Source: Flavobacteriaceae bacterium PS02334
GTDB taxonomy: Bacteria > Bacteroidota > Bacteroidia > Flavobacteriales > Flavobacteriaceae
Length of the DNA stretch: 64,000 nt
Direction of reading: 5' to 3'
NCBI GenBank assembly: GCA_029959295.1
Contig: JASCOH010000003.1
Coordinates: forward strand, 1 to 64,000
In this document: piece by piece, positions 1 to 10,079 of the stretch
Layout: each line of letters starts with the position of its first letter
Position numbering within the stretch: the stretch's first letter is position 1
Program-made: the position numbers and the translations under genes
Notes under the pieces: generated by a model
What the model saw: the letters and a program-made list of their open reading frames with translations, nothing else
Database searches by the model: none
What the model was told of the DNA's origin: nothing

Positions 1-2270
1 ATTTCTGGTGCGGTTACCTTAACATACAATTCGCCATGTTTTCCGGCTTTGCCTTTTATATTTTTATCCAAAGTTATAGGTATGAGCTTGCCATCATAGG
101 CAGGAATGGTGAGCAGGGGAGCAACATCATCATCATTAAATGCATCTGAATCACGCAACCGTATTTCCAGTTTTTCGCCAATCAATTCCTTGTGGTCGAT
201 CCAGATGTTTATTTTTTGGTACCAGCTGGCTTTTTGTATTTTCAGTCCGTTGCTGTCGGTAAACATTACGTCGTTGATTACGGCCTGCTTTACATCGACT
301 ATGATTCTGATTCCTTTCTGGCTGTTGATCTTGCAGGAAATTATTTTTTTGCCAGCGCTCATTGCTTTGTAGCTTAGAACGTCTGACATTATATTTTGAC
401 CGCTTCCTTCCAGATGCCAGTTTACTTTTTCAGTAGGAAGCTTGTCCTTAAAAATATATTTTGGAGTGATCAGAATCGTTTTTCCAACTTTTGCGGTATC
501 ATTTAGCGAACAGCTGGCAACATCGTTTTCTGCCACCTTAAAATGCCACTCGTCAAATTCATTTTTTGAGCTTTTTCCAAATCCAAGCGATGACAATGCC
601 TGTGCTTTCACGGTATATTCTCCCACAGCAGGCAGCATTGTTCCAGGAAGTGCGAAAGTTCGTCCCTGTCCCATAATTTTTCCGTTAAAGCTCCATTTAA
701 TATCGGTCAGTTCTGGAGTGGTGAGGTCTGCATCGCTTTTTACCAAAATGTTGAATTTTGTTTTGGTGACGCTGAAATTCATAGTAGTAAATGGCCTGAC
801 GGTCTCTGTTTCGTGTTTTACGCCAATAACTGAATTAGGAATTGTCTCTGCTTCATAATTCTGAACGCTCAGATTGCCTTCAGAATCAGTATATTCTGCA
901 ATAAAATTATATTTGGCACCGCTGTTTTTTGGCGTGAAAGTAAGCTGATTCATTATCACGGCAAACGGTGACGCTATATTTCCGGCTTCATCTAAGACAT
1001 ACATTTTCAATTTGTCTGCTTCTTCAGCCGTCGGCTCCATCAAAAACTTGGGGTCAAAACTCGCCGGAAATCCTTTTCGCAGTTTATGTTTTCCAACGCC
1101 ACCAATTGTGAATTCTCCTGACGCGGGAACCAGTGCGCTTCCATCTAATCTGTTGTGCGCAATTTCAAGGTCAAATGAAATACTTGGGTAATTCTTGTCA
1201 TTTTTGCCCTCTTTTGGACTTCCATAACCTTCAACTCGGTATTTTCCTAGTTCAAAGGAATTTTTGAATTCTTTGCCAATTTGCTCCCGCATGAAAAGAC
1301 GCTGTTCACTTTTTCCTTCGTGGCCTTCATAAACGAGCCAAGAAACTAATTTTTCGTTTCCAGATTTTAATTTTGCTTCAAAAGTGATTTCTTCGTGAGG
1401 CCTTGCAATTATTTTTTCAACGCCAGTTTCGTTATCTGAACGCACTTCTTTAAAGTCTGAATCATTTTCTATACGTTTAACTGAAATATAGGTAACATTT
1501 GGAATCTCGCTTTTTTTAGGAGGTATTTTTAGCGCAGGATTTGTCATTGCCAATTCCAAAGCATTTGTGTTTTCAGCATGCTGTGTCAATACAGAATCAG
1601 TTTGCCCATGTTTTTCAATTGCAATTTTTCCGCCGGTGAGACATTTTAATTCGGATATTTCAGTAAGTACTTTTTTTCCTAATATTTTAGTCTTATCGTA
1701 TGGTTTGTCCCATTTAGGAGCTGGAGCAACTGAACAGGGCAAATAGCCACCTGAACCATTAGGCTTTAACTTGCAGTTGCCAAAAGTTACAGCAGGAGGC
1801 AAAAAAGTTTTATCCTCTTCAGTCGCAGCATACTTTCCTTCTTCATCATTATAGACTACTTTTGAATGCGATGTTACTTGAAGATCGGCCAGTTTTTTAG
1901 GAACTTCTGATTGGTCACAAAAACACTTAGCGCCATGTACTACGAAATATTTATTATCATGTTCGCCTTTTTCTGCTTCTTTCTGTTTTTCTTTTTCCTT
2001 ATCTTCTTCGTGTGCTTCAATTTCTTTTTCTTCTTCTTTTTTTTCTTCAATAACCTCTCGGCTTTTTCCATTCATCAGGTCAATTTCGTCTTGAGAAGGC
2101 GTGAGCAATGTTTTTCCCTCTTTCAACTGTTCGCCAATCTGTTCAGAAATAGGCTGGCAGTTGTTATTATGGTAAGTGCGAAGCTTATGCCAGTCGTCTA
2201 TTCCTAGATTCCCAGCAATTTTGCTTAGTGAATCGCCCTTTTTAATAGTATATGGAATTGGTGTAGCCAT
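1..2270 (-). CDS. LysM and DUF4280 (PAAR-like) domain protein, 3' end outside the window
   Basis: The frame is open from the ATG at 2270 to the window edge (756 codons, no stop). Residues 5-50 form a LysM domain (YTIKKGDSLSKIAGNLG). A Lys/Glu-rich linker follows at about 75-105. Residues 108-215 match DUF4280, a PAAR-like fold, with paired cysteines in GAKCFCDQ, FGNCKLKP and LKCLTGG. The rest is beta-rich and Ig-like, with no enzymatic motif in view. DUF4280 proteins are thought to cap type VI or contractile-type spikes, often carrying a C-terminal toxin; here the toxin end, if any, lies beyond position 1. The gene follows an unknown gene by 13 nt, so the two are probably co-transcribed. The family call is fairly sure; secretion by a T6SS is inference. 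Confidence 0.8.
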   Translation of the reverse strand, partial: MATPIPYTIKKGDSLSKIAGNLGIDDWHKLRTYHNNNCQPISEQIGEQLKEGKTLLTPSQDEIDLMNGKSREVIEEKKEEEKEIEAHEEDKEKEKQKEAEKGEHDNKYFVVHGAKCFCDQSEVPKKLADLQVTSHSKVVYNDEEGKYAATEEDKTFLPPAVTFGNCKLKPNGSGGYLPCSVAPAPKWDKPYDKTKILGKKVLTEISELKCLTGGKIAIEKHGQTDSVLTQHAENTNALELAMTNPALKIPPKKSEIPNVTYISVKRIENDSDFKEVRSDNETGVEKIIARPHEEITFEAKLKSGNEKLVSWLVYEGHEGKSEQRLFMREQIGKEFKNSFELGKYRVEGYGSPKEGKNDKNYPSISFDLEIAHNRLDGSALVPASGEFTIGGVGKHKLRKGFPASFDPKFLMEPTAEEADKLKMYVLDEAGNIASPFAVIMNQLTFTPKNSGAKYNFIAEYTDSEGNLSVQNYEAETIPNSVIGVKHETETVRPFTTMNFSVTKTKFNILVKSDADLTTPELTDIKWSFNGKIMGQGRTFALPGTMLPAVGEYTVKAQALSSLGFGKSSKNEFDEWHFKVAENDVASCSLNDTAKVGKTILITPKYIFKDKLPTEKVNWHLEGSGQNIMSDVLSYKAMSAGKKIISCKINSQKGIRIIVDVKQAVINDVMFTDSNGLKIQKASWYQKINIWIDHKELIGEKLEIRLRDSDAFNDDDVAPLLTIPAYDGKLIPITLDKNIKGKAGKHGELYVKVTAPE

Positions 2271-2283
2271 AATTTTACGGATT

Positions 2284-3090
2284 TTAATTAGCGGTTTTGG
2301 ATTTTATTATAAAGGCTTCGTTGTATTCAAAATCATTAAATTTCAAGTGTATATGCGTACTTGCAATTCTAAATTTTAAACTTTCATCTATATATTCGGT
2401 TTTGTGACGTATTTCTGATAAAAATTCAAAGGAATTTGTAAAGTCAAATTCAGAATAATTGTCTGTTGCAAAAGGTCGCAACTCATTTATAAATTCTGAA
2501 TCCATTTCCATCTTTGCATTATATTCAAATGAATTGTCTGTTGCGTCAAAATCAGAAATTCCTTGCCATGAAGTATTGCAAATAGGAAGGATGTACCAAT
2601 TTATATTTTCTTTTCTATTAAATTTCTGCAACGATAGCAAAATCGCATTCACAAGATTTAAACTTGAAATAAAATCTTGCAGTTTCTCTTCTGAATTAGT
2701 TTTTGCTAAAAATGAAGTGCTGATGTAATCAATTCCGTCGCCAGAAAAATTAGATTTTAGTTCTTTGTCTTTTTGAATGATTCGGTCATTTATTTCAGAA
2801 AAATTGGCAACGATGAGACTGCCGTTTGTCAATAAAAAATGAATAGGGAAGAGGCAATTAAAATAGTGATCTGAAATGCTTAAAAATTTTGTGTCTGGAA
2901 CATTTCCGTCGATAGTAATTTGACCACGATCAACTATAAAATCAAACGTAGAACTATTGCTTTTTTTTAAAAGTATGCTGTAAGAAGATGCAGTTTTGTA
3001 ATTACTTTCTCCCACCAGAAGCGTAATTTCATTCTCAACCTTATAAGATGCAGTTTTGATTTGTACAGGCTTTTTGTCCATTTTTGGCAT
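2284..3090 (-). CDS. Hypothetical protein upstream of the PAAR-like gene
   Basis: This is a 268-aa soluble protein with no signal peptide, no membrane segment and no motif I recognise. The composition is mixed alpha/beta and acidic. It starts MPKMDKK; a second ATG three codons in is an alternative start. It lies 13 nt upstream of the LysM/DUF4280 gene on the same strand, so it is probably in the same operon. By position it could be an adaptor, chaperone or structural partner of the PAAR-like protein, but nothing in the sequence shows this. Confidence 0.65.
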   Translation of the reverse strand: MPKMDKKPVQIKTASYKVENEITLLVGESNYKTASSYSILLKKSNSSTFDFIVDRGQITIDGNVPDTKFLSISDHYFNCLFPIHFLLTNGSLIVANFSEINDRIIQKDKELKSNFSGDGIDYISTSFLAKTNSEEKLQDFISSLNLVNAILLSLQKFNRKENINWYILPICNTSWQGISDFDATDNSFEYNAKMEMDSEFINELRPFATDNYSEFDFTNSFEFLSEIRHKTEYIDESLKFRIASTHIHLKFNDFEYNEAFIIKSKTAN

Positions 3091-3271
3091 TTATATAACT
3101 TTATCGCATTCTAAAGTAGCGACTTAATAGTTTATATAAAAATAAAATCGTGGAACAGCATATAAATCCGATGAAATGTAAAATCGTGTTATATTTTCAT
3201 GAAATTTCTTTTCAATAAAAAAGGGATTGACGTTTAAGCCAATCCCTTTCAAACATTATTTGAGATTTTTA

Positions 3272-3652
3272 TTACTTCATTGCAATCATAGAAATCTCCA
3301 CATTCACATTCTTTGGCAATCCAGCAACTTGAACGGTTTCTCTTGCGGGAGCTGTCTTTTCATCAAAATAGCTTCCATAGACAGCATTTATCTTTGCAAA
3401 ATTGTTCATGTCCATTACAAAAATTGAAGCCTTGATTACGTTTTCAAATGTCATTCCGGCTTCTTCTAAAACGGCTTTCATGTTTTCCATGACTTGCCTA
3501 GTTTCGGTTTCTATATCCTCTAGAATTAATTCTCCAGTTTCTGGATGAATCGCAATTTGGCCAGAAGTAAACAATGTATTTCCAAATGAAACGGCTTGAT
3601 TGTAAGGTCCGATTGGAGCAGGAGCCTTTTCTGTAAAAATTATTTTTTTCAT
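3272..3652 (-). CDS. ridA: RidA family reactive intermediate deaminase
   Basis: The protein has 126 aa, the normal RidA/YjgF/UK114 length. The family deaminates reactive enamine/imine intermediates released by PLP enzymes. Visible hallmarks are the N-terminal APAPIGPYNQAV, the middle SGQI, and the C-terminal APARETVQVAGLP containing the conserved Arg, followed by VNVEI. The ATG at 3652 (MKKIIFTEKAPAP) is chosen because the frame upstream of it runs into the end of lptD. It lies 10 nt behind lptD, so it is probably co-transcribed. Confidence 0.95.
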   Translation of the reverse strand: MKKIIFTEKAPAPIGPYNQAVSFGNTLFTSGQIAIHPETGELILEDIETETRQVMENMKAVLEEAGMTFENVIKASIFVMDMNNFAKINAVYGSYFDEKTAPARETVQVAGLPKNVNVEISMIAMK

Positions 3653-3662
3653 AGTATAAATA

Positions 3663-6350
3663 TTAACGAAGCGTTCTGTCAGGCTGGTTTCTCTTGTCCC
3701 ATTTGATGTCGCTAAGAACAGAAGATTTAATTCCGATGAAGAATCCCCAAGACGTATATGTGCCAATAGGAACCCAGTTGAAATCCATTCTCCAGCTTAA
3801 TAAATCACGCTCAAAACGGAATTGTGTAAAAGTAACTCCTTTTTGTACGAAATCATAACCCGTAGAAATACCAACTTTCCAGCGAGGCGTCAGATCGATA
3901 TTTCCTGAAGCCATTAGTGAGTTATTCGTAATTTCATTCTGTCGGGCCGAATTATTGTAAGTTAGGGAATAAGCCAATCGGATGTCCCACGGAAGCACGG
4001 CATTGTAAAAAGATTTATTATTTTCTGCCTCTTCAATATCTTCATCATTGAACTGGCTTTGCCTGTTATCGCCCAAATCGCGGGCTGTTCCAAACAAGTC
4101 ATCTTCACGGCCTCCATTTCTCAAACTCTGGTTTTTTAAAGGATCAGTTCGGTCGTTTTGATCAGAACCGTCTTTGCTAGAGAAAGAATAATTTATGGTA
4201 ACATTCGCACTTGAAAGACGGAAAAGGCTGCCTCCGTTTTCAATATTATACATGTCAATTTTTTTATTGGCATTGTCCAAAGCATAAGGATCAAGAGTTG
4301 CCGCAAAGTTAATGTTCATCTTATCTTTGAATAAAACCGTTCCGGCGCTAACTCTCAAAGGTGCCAATTTCATCGAATCTGCGTTTACATCATAAGTCGT
4401 AGAAAAATTCAAGCTGTTCAAAAGCATAACTTTTTTCGCTTCTGTTTTTGTACTGTCTTTGTCGGTTACTTTCGCTTCAAAAGTATTGTTTAAGTTGAAG
4501 GACAAAATGTTTGAATTTCCTTTTGACGGCGGACCATAAACTGTTCCGTTGAAACGGGTGTATTCGTTTTGCATTGTCCCAGTTCCATCAGGGTCGTAAG
4601 TATCATAGTATTTTTCAAAGCTAGGCGTGTAAGCATAACTGATCGAAGGCTTCATCAAATGGCGTATAGCTTGAATTTTCTTATCTTCCCCAAAATTAAA
4701 AGTACCATAAATTGTCGTAGAAATTCCTGTAGAAAAATTGTAGGTTCTATAGGAGTCGAAACCTCTTACGCTATAATCTTCTGCTTTTTTAGTATCCGGA
4801 TTTATTCTTTTTTCATAAGTATTCATCGTCCAAACTTCATTGTAAGTCGCCGAAGGTGTTACGCTGAAATACTTAAAAACTTTGAAATTTGTACTAAGTG
4901 GAATCGTGTGCTGAAAACCAATTTTTGCATCTCTAAACATCTGAGGCTTGAAGAATAACGAATCATTGGTTGTAATCTCGTTTTTAGCATTCAAGTTATA
5001 CTGAATGTTCATATTTTTTATGAAACCTTTTTTCGTTTCGTCTTCTGACGCAAAAAGAAATACTCTGTCTACGCTTCCTTGAAAAGTAGGCAAAGTCATG
5101 TTAATAGTTTCTGTCTGCGTATTTTGTGAATGTGTTGCCGTAAGTGACATGTTTACTTGAGGCATCGTATTGTAAGTCTTTGAATAAGAGATAGAAGAGC
5201 TCAAGGTATTATTCAAGGCAGAACCAACGTTCGCCTGGTTCATTGACTGCTGGTAATACTTGCTGCTTCCCATATTCACAGAAGCTGAAAATCTAGAATT
5301 CGGACTAGATTTTGTGTCTTGAGAATGCGACCACTGAATATTATAATTGGTTGCTTTTGAATAATCTGGAAAACCTCTTTCACTTTGGATTTGGTTCTCA
5401 AAACGAACGTTCACATTTCCTCTGAAGGCATATCGCTTGCCATAGCTCGATTCAAAACGCATCGCATAGCTTCCATTTGTGTAGTAATCGCCTAGGATGG
5501 CAAGATCATAATGGTCAGAAAGTGCTAAATAGAGACCTCCATTCTGCAAAGAAAATCCTTGTCGATTGGTATCATTTGGCGAAGGCAGAATCAATCCAGA
5601 AGCGCCTTTTTTGTCTGTGGACATTGGAAAAAATCCAAAAGGAATTCCTATTGGCGTAGGAACGTCAGCAATAAACATATTGGTAATCCCAACGACTGCC
5701 TTTTTTCCAGGAACGAGCTTCAATCTTCTCGCTAAGAAATAATATTCGGGATTATCGATGTCTTTTGAAGTCGTAATTCTGGCATTTTTTATGAAATATA
5801 CCGAGTCGTTTTCTTTCTTCGTAATTTCTCCCTTGATGCTCATTTCTCCTTGAACAGATCGGGAATTCCAAACTAATGCTTTCTTAGTTTTTGTATTAAA
5901 ACGGATAGAGTCGGGCTCGATTACATTTGTACCTTGCTTAAATACAGGTCTTTGTGTTAAGTTTCCTAAAGAATCTTTAATCCTTCCGGCATAAATTTCG
6001 TTTTTTTCATAGTTCATTACGATGATTCCAGCTTTGAGCTCAAAATCTTCATAATAAAGTTCTGCTTGATTGTATAATGTAAGAAGTTTCTTCTTTTGAT
6101 CCATTTTTTCATAGTCGACGGCCTTGCGTTTTACCTTGCTTTCCAGAAAACCTTTTTTAGGTTTCAAGGTATCTTGCTTGGTAGAATCTTTAGGTTTCAC
6201 TATGTCGGCAAGGTTCACCGTTGCTGTATCTTTCTGTTTTTCAGCAGGTATTGACGTAGAATTGTTTTTTTTCTCTTGCGAATATGATTCTGCAGTTCCT
6301 ATTGTTAGGAAAAATGCTGATAAAACGATATGAAATAAGTTTGTGCGCAA
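3663..6350 (-). CDS. lptD: LPS-assembly outer membrane protein LptD
   Basis: LptD is the outer-membrane beta-barrel that inserts lipopolysaccharide in the outer leaflet with LptE. The mature N-terminus has a Ser/Thr/Lys-rich stretch. An OstA-type jelly-roll region follows (RFNTKTKKALVWNSRSVQGE), then a long C-terminal barrel of alternating polar and aromatic strands with the family stretch PIGIPFGFFPM. The open frame extends to a TTG at 6422. I chose the TTG at 6350 because it gives a compact signal peptide (MRTNLFHIVLSAFF, then AESYSQ) and 895 aa. Starts at 6350 and 6422 both lack an ATG, so the exact start is uncertain. Confidence 0.9.
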   Translation of the reverse strand: MRTNLFHIVLSAFFLTIGTAESYSQEKKNNSTSIPAEKQKDTATVNLADIVKPKDSTKQDTLKPKKGFLESKVKRKAVDYEKMDQKKKLLTLYNQAELYYEDFELKAGIIVMNYEKNEIYAGRIKDSLGNLTQRPVFKQGTNVIEPDSIRFNTKTKKALVWNSRSVQGEMSIKGEITKKENDSVYFIKNARITTSKDIDNPEYYFLARRLKLVPGKKAVVGITNMFIADVPTPIGIPFGFFPMSTDKKGASGLILPSPNDTNRQGFSLQNGGLYLALSDHYDLAILGDYYTNGSYAMRFESSYGKRYAFRGNVNVRFENQIQSERGFPDYSKATNYNIQWSHSQDTKSSPNSRFSASVNMGSSKYYQQSMNQANVGSALNNTLSSSISYSKTYNTMPQVNMSLTATHSQNTQTETINMTLPTFQGSVDRVFLFASEDETKKGFIKNMNIQYNLNAKNEITTNDSLFFKPQMFRDAKIGFQHTIPLSTNFKVFKYFSVTPSATYNEVWTMNTYEKRINPDTKKAEDYSVRGFDSYRTYNFSTGISTTIYGTFNFGEDKKIQAIRHLMKPSISYAYTPSFEKYYDTYDPDGTGTMQNEYTRFNGTVYGPPSKGNSNILSFNLNNTFEAKVTDKDSTKTEAKKVMLLNSLNFSTTYDVNADSMKLAPLRVSAGTVLFKDKMNINFAATLDPYALDNANKKIDMYNIENGGSLFRLSSANVTINYSFSSKDGSDQNDRTDPLKNQSLRNGGREDDLFGTARDLGDNRQSQFNDEDIEEAENNKSFYNAVLPWDIRLAYSLTYNNSARQNEITNNSLMASGNIDLTPRWKVGISTGYDFVQKGVTFTQFRFERDLLSWRMDFNWVPIGTYTSWGFFIGIKSSVLSDIKWDKRNQPDRTLR

Positions 6351-6482
6351 AGGTTTAAATACTATTTTTGTAAAAATATGGCTTAATTTTTGACGTGCCA
6401 AACTTACATATATTTTTCGCAAAAATAGGGAAATAACAAAATTATAACCATAGCATTTTTATTAAAATTAACTTTAACAAAT

Positions 6483-7676
6483 ATGTACATCAGCAAGAAA
6501 ATCAAACATTCGTTCGTTTTAGCCGCCTTTCTCTTGTCTTTAACAGCCTTCAGCCAATCGGGTGGGAAATTTAAAGTAGCTCTTGATGCGGGCCACGGAG
6601 CAAAAGATTATGGCGCCGTGCGTAATAATTTTGTAGAAAAAAACATTGCTTTGGCAGTAGTTCAAAAAGTAGGCAAACTGCTTAACAAACAGCCAAATGT
6701 AGATGTAGTTTTTACTAGAAATTCTGACGTTTTTATCGAGCTTGTCGAGCGTGCGAACATTGCAAACCGCGCTAATGCTGATTTATTTGTTTCGATACAT
6801 TGCAATTCTAATCCGAATCCTGATGCTTTTGGAACGGAAACTTACGTAATGGGGCTTACGAAGGTAAAATCTGCTTTGGAAGTGGCAAAAAACGAGAATG
6901 AGGTAATTACGCTGGAATCAGATTATAAAGTGAAATATGCAGGCTATGATCCAAAATCACCTGAATCGCTTATCGGAATTACGCTGATGCAAGAAGAACA
7001 TTTGGAGCAGGGAATTGCCGTGGCAAGTAAAATTCAAGATAATTTCGACAAGCAATTAAGCAGAAAGAGCAGAGGAGTGAAGCAGGCTCCGTTTATGGTT
7101 CTGCACAAAACTTCAATGCCGAGTATTCTTATCGAGATGGGATTTATTTCCAATAAAAATGAAGGACAATATTTAAATTCTGAAGAAGGCCAAAACGAAA
7201 TTGCAAAGGCGATTGCTGATGCGATCATGGGCTACAAGAAAGAATATTATGGCGGCACTTCTATTGAAAATAAAATTGACAAGGAAGATATGCGCGTTGA
7301 AAGACCTAAAGAAGTAGTTGCTCCGGCTAAAAAAGACAGTGCAAAAGCTCCGGAAACAAAAGCGCCCGTTGCTAAAGCGGAGACAAAACCAGAAGTTAAA
7401 TCAGAAACAAAATCAGATTCAAAAGGTGTAGTTTTTAAAGTTCAGATTTCTGCCAGCGGTACAAAATTAGATTTGGTTCCAAGTAATTTCAAAGGGCTCA
7501 ATAATATATCAATGGTTTCTGAAGGAAATCTTTTCAAATATATGTATGGAGAAACTGGCGATTATGAAGAAGCTAAACAGCTTGTTCAAGAAGCAAAAGC
7601 GAAAGGATTTACATCTTCCTACTTAATTGCCTTTAAAAACGGCAAAAAAATCAGTATTCAAGAAGCATTAAAATAA
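6483..7676 (+). CDS. N-acetylmuramoyl-L-alanine amidase (Amidase_3) with C-terminal SPOR-like domain
   Basis: The protein has 397 aa with a signal peptide (residues 1-25, ending AFSQ). Amidase_3 spans about 28-260. The zinc ligands sit in LDAGHGAKDYGA, in the following VEKN segment (Glu) and in VSIHCN; the catalytic Glu is in LIEMGFISN. It cleaves the amide bond between MurNAc and the stem peptide in the periplasm. A Lys/Pro/Ala/Glu linker (275-315) precedes a C-terminal segment (VVFKVQISASG...GFTSSYLIAF) resembling SPOR/septum-targeting repeats. It is divergent from lptD, with about 60 bp or more between starts. Confidence 0.93.
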   Translation: MYISKKIKHSFVLAAFLLSLTAFSQSGGKFKVALDAGHGAKDYGAVRNNFVEKNIALAVVQKVGKLLNKQPNVDVVFTRNSDVFIELVERANIANRANADLFVSIHCNSNPNPDAFGTETYVMGLTKVKSALEVAKNENEVITLESDYKVKYAGYDPKSPESLIGITLMQEEHLEQGIAVASKIQDNFDKQLSRKSRGVKQAPFMVLHKTSMPSILIEMGFISNKNEGQYLNSEEGQNEIAKAIADAIMGYKKEYYGGTSIENKIDKEDMRVERPKEVVAPAKKDSAKAPETKAPVAKAETKPEVKSETKSDSKGVVFKVQISASGTKLDLVPSNFKGLNNISMVSEGNLFKYMYGETGDYEEAKQLVQEAKAKGFTSSYLIAFKNGKKISIQEALK

Positions 7677-7730
7677 TTTTATGAATGCGTTTTGAAATAT
7701 TTACTTAAATTTGTTTAAAAACACCAAGCT

Positions 7731-8690
7731 TTGAAAATATCAAGAGAAGTAAAAACAGCAATTTTAGTTATCTCCTCCATTTTATTATTTATCTGGGGAT
7801 ACAGTTTCTTAAAAGGAAGAGATCTTTTTAACAGTTACAAAACATTTTATGCAGTTTATGATGAAGTTGAAGGCTTAGCGCCATCAGCTCCAGTAACGAT
7901 TAATGGTTTGAACGTAGGAAAAGTGAACAGCATCACGCTGCACACTGACGGAAGATTGCTTGTAGAAATTCAAGTGAAAACTGATTTTCCAATTTCGAAA
8001 ACAAGTATTGCCTCGATTTATGAGCCAGGATTGCTAGGCGGAAAAAATATTGCTATTATTCCCAACTTCAAAGATCCGGTTTTGGCAGAAGATGGCGCAA
8101 CTTTGTCAACTGACGTAAAGCCAGGAATGCTTACAACTGTTGCTGACAAATTGAATCCATTGCAAAAGAAAGTAGAAAGCACAGTTGTTTCTGCTGACAG
8201 CTTGCTGATTAGCCTGAACAAAATTTTTGATGCAAGAACGCAAGAAAACCTTCGTGTTTCTATTGCTGAATTGGCGTCAACTATGAAAGAATTCAGCGAA
8301 GCTTCTAAAAATCTGAACGCAATCATTTCAGGAAATAAAAATAATCTAGACGGAACTTTAGCGAACTTAAATAAAGCAAGTGGCAATTTCGCAACACTTT
8401 CCGATTCTTTGAAACAGGCGAGAATTGGCGAAGCTTTCAAGAAACTTGAAAAGTCGATGGCCAATGTTGACAAAATCGTCAATGATGTTCAGTCTGGAAA
8501 AGGAACAATCGGAAAACTATTAAAAGACGACGGAATGTACAACAATCTTGAAGGCGCTTCATTAGAAATGAAACAGCTTTTGGCAGATTTCAAGCAAAAT
8601 CCGAAACGTTATGTGCATTTCTCACTTTTTGGTAAAAAACCAAAACCGTATGTTGCACCGAAAGAAGAAGTAAAGGATACAATCAAATAA
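7731..8690 (+). CDS. MCE/MlaD family lipid transport protein
   Basis: The 319-aa protein has one N-terminal membrane anchor (AILVISSILLFIWGYSFLKG) and an MCE domain at about 37-115 (YDEVEGLAPSAPVTINGLNVGKV...LLGGKNIAI). The C-terminal half is helical and probably coiled (140-270). MlaD-type proteins form rings that carry phospholipids between inner and outer membranes with an ABC transporter, which is not in this window. The start is a TTG (MKISREVKTAIL); no nearby ATG would preserve the anchor. It follows the amidase by 54 nt. Confidence 0.9.
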   Translation: MKISREVKTAILVISSILLFIWGYSFLKGRDLFNSYKTFYAVYDEVEGLAPSAPVTINGLNVGKVNSITLHTDGRLLVEIQVKTDFPISKTSIASIYEPGLLGGKNIAIIPNFKDPVLAEDGATLSTDVKPGMLTTVADKLNPLQKKVESTVVSADSLLISLNKIFDARTQENLRVSIAELASTMKEFSEASKNLNAIISGNKNNLDGTLANLNKASGNFATLSDSLKQARIGEAFKKLEKSMANVDKIVNDVQSGKGTIGKLLKDDGMYNNLEGASLEMKQLLADFKQNPKRYVHFSLFGKKPKPYVAPKEEVKDTIK

Positions 8691-8697
8691 AATCCTG

Positions 8698-10026
8698 ATG
8701 AGCTACATAGATAATATATTGTTTGCCATTCTGCTTGGCTTGGGATTTGGATTTTTTGCGGTTAATGTAAAAAAGCTGATTCGTAATATAAAATTAGGCC
8801 AAGATATTAACCGTTCAGACAACCCGAAAGAACGCTGGGCAAATATGGCCTTGATTGCTTTGGGACAGTCAAAAATGGTCAAACGTCCAATTGCTGGATT
8901 TTTGCATATTATCGTTTATGTTGGTTTCGTAATTATCAATATTGAAGTCCTTGAAATCATCATCGACGGCCTTTTTGGCACGCATCGTGTTTTGGCTTTC
9001 ATGGGTGGCTTTTATAATTTCTTAATAGGGTCTTTTGAGATTCTGGCTGTATTAGTTTTAGTTGCCGTAATTACTTTTTTGGCAAGAAGAAACATTATAA
9101 AGCTAAAAAGATTTATTCACAATGACTTGAAAGGATGGCCCAAAAGTGATGCCAATTACATTCTGTATTTTGAAATTGTCTTGATGCTGTTGTTTCTTTT
9201 CTTGAATGCTTCTGATTTGGCTTTGCAAGATAAAGGAGCGCATCATTATGTCCATGCCGGAGCTTTCCCTATCAGCCAGTTTCTAGCGCCGATATTCAAT
9301 AATATGAATATTGATTCCTTAATAATTGTAGAAAGAGTTTTATGGTGGTCGCACATTGCAGGAATTTTGGTATTCATGAATTACCTATATTTTTCAAAAC
9401 ATTTGCACATTCTTTTGGCTTTTCCAAATACTTATTTTGCAGATCTGAATCCTAAAGGGAAGTTTGATAATCTTGAATCAGTTACAAAAGAAGTAAAACT
9501 GATGATGGATCCAAATGCTGATCCTTTTGCCGCACAGCCTGTTGATGAAAATGCAGCTCCGACAAAATTTGGAGCCAGCGATGTTCAAGACTTGAATTGG
9601 GTACAGCTCTTAAATGCCTACACTTGTACAGAATGCGGTCGTTGTACTTCTTCTTGTCCAGCAAATATTACAGGAAAAAAACTTTCTCCAAGAAAAATCA
9701 TGATGGATACACGTGACAGATTGGAAGAAGTAGGAAAAAATATTGATGCCAACAAAGGTGTTTTTGTACCAGATAATAAGACTTTACTAAACGATTATAT
9801 TACGCCTGAAGAACTTTGGGCCTGTACGTCTTGTAATGCTTGCGTAGAAGAATGTCCGGTAAATATCAGTCCGCTGTCAATAATCATGGATATGAGACGT
9901 TATTTGGTTATGGAACAAAGCGCCGCACCGATGTCATTAAACGCAATGATGACCAATGTGGAAAATAACGGAGCTCCTTGGCAGTATAGCCAGCAAGATC
10001 GTTTAAATTGGAAAAATGAAAATTAG
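8698..10026 (+). CDS. Membrane 4Fe-4S oxidoreductase subunit (HdrC/GlpC-like)
   Basis: The 442-aa protein has about five membrane helices in residues 5-260, followed by a soluble domain with two ferredoxin-type clusters: CTECGRCTSSCP (near 314) and CTSCNACVEECP (near 378). The arrangement resembles subunits that pass electrons between a quinone or heme in the membrane and a CCG-domain partner. That partner is encoded at 10609-11400, with a HAD gene between. The actual substrate is unknown. The start is 7 nt after the mlaD-like gene, suggesting read-through. Confidence 0.88.
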   Translation: MSYIDNILFAILLGLGFGFFAVNVKKLIRNIKLGQDINRSDNPKERWANMALIALGQSKMVKRPIAGFLHIIVYVGFVIINIEVLEIIIDGLFGTHRVLAFMGGFYNFLIGSFEILAVLVLVAVITFLARRNIIKLKRFIHNDLKGWPKSDANYILYFEIVLMLLFLFLNASDLALQDKGAHHYVHAGAFPISQFLAPIFNNMNIDSLIIVERVLWWSHIAGILVFMNYLYFSKHLHILLAFPNTYFADLNPKGKFDNLESVTKEVKLMMDPNADPFAAQPVDENAAPTKFGASDVQDLNWVQLLNAYTCTECGRCTSSCPANITGKKLSPRKIMMDTRDRLEEVGKNIDANKGVFVPDNKTLLNDYITPEELWACTSCNACVEECPVNISPLSIIMDMRRYLVMEQSAAPMSLNAMMTNVENNGAPWQYSQQDRLNWKNEN

Positions 10027-10079
10027 AATTTGGCGTAATTATAGTTGCGCAATATTATAAATAGAAATTAAGAAATAGA

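Noticed and set aside
1911-2207. 98-aa plus ORF rich in Phe
   Set aside because: It is the antisense of the Lys/Glu-rich linker of the LysM-DUF4280 protein.
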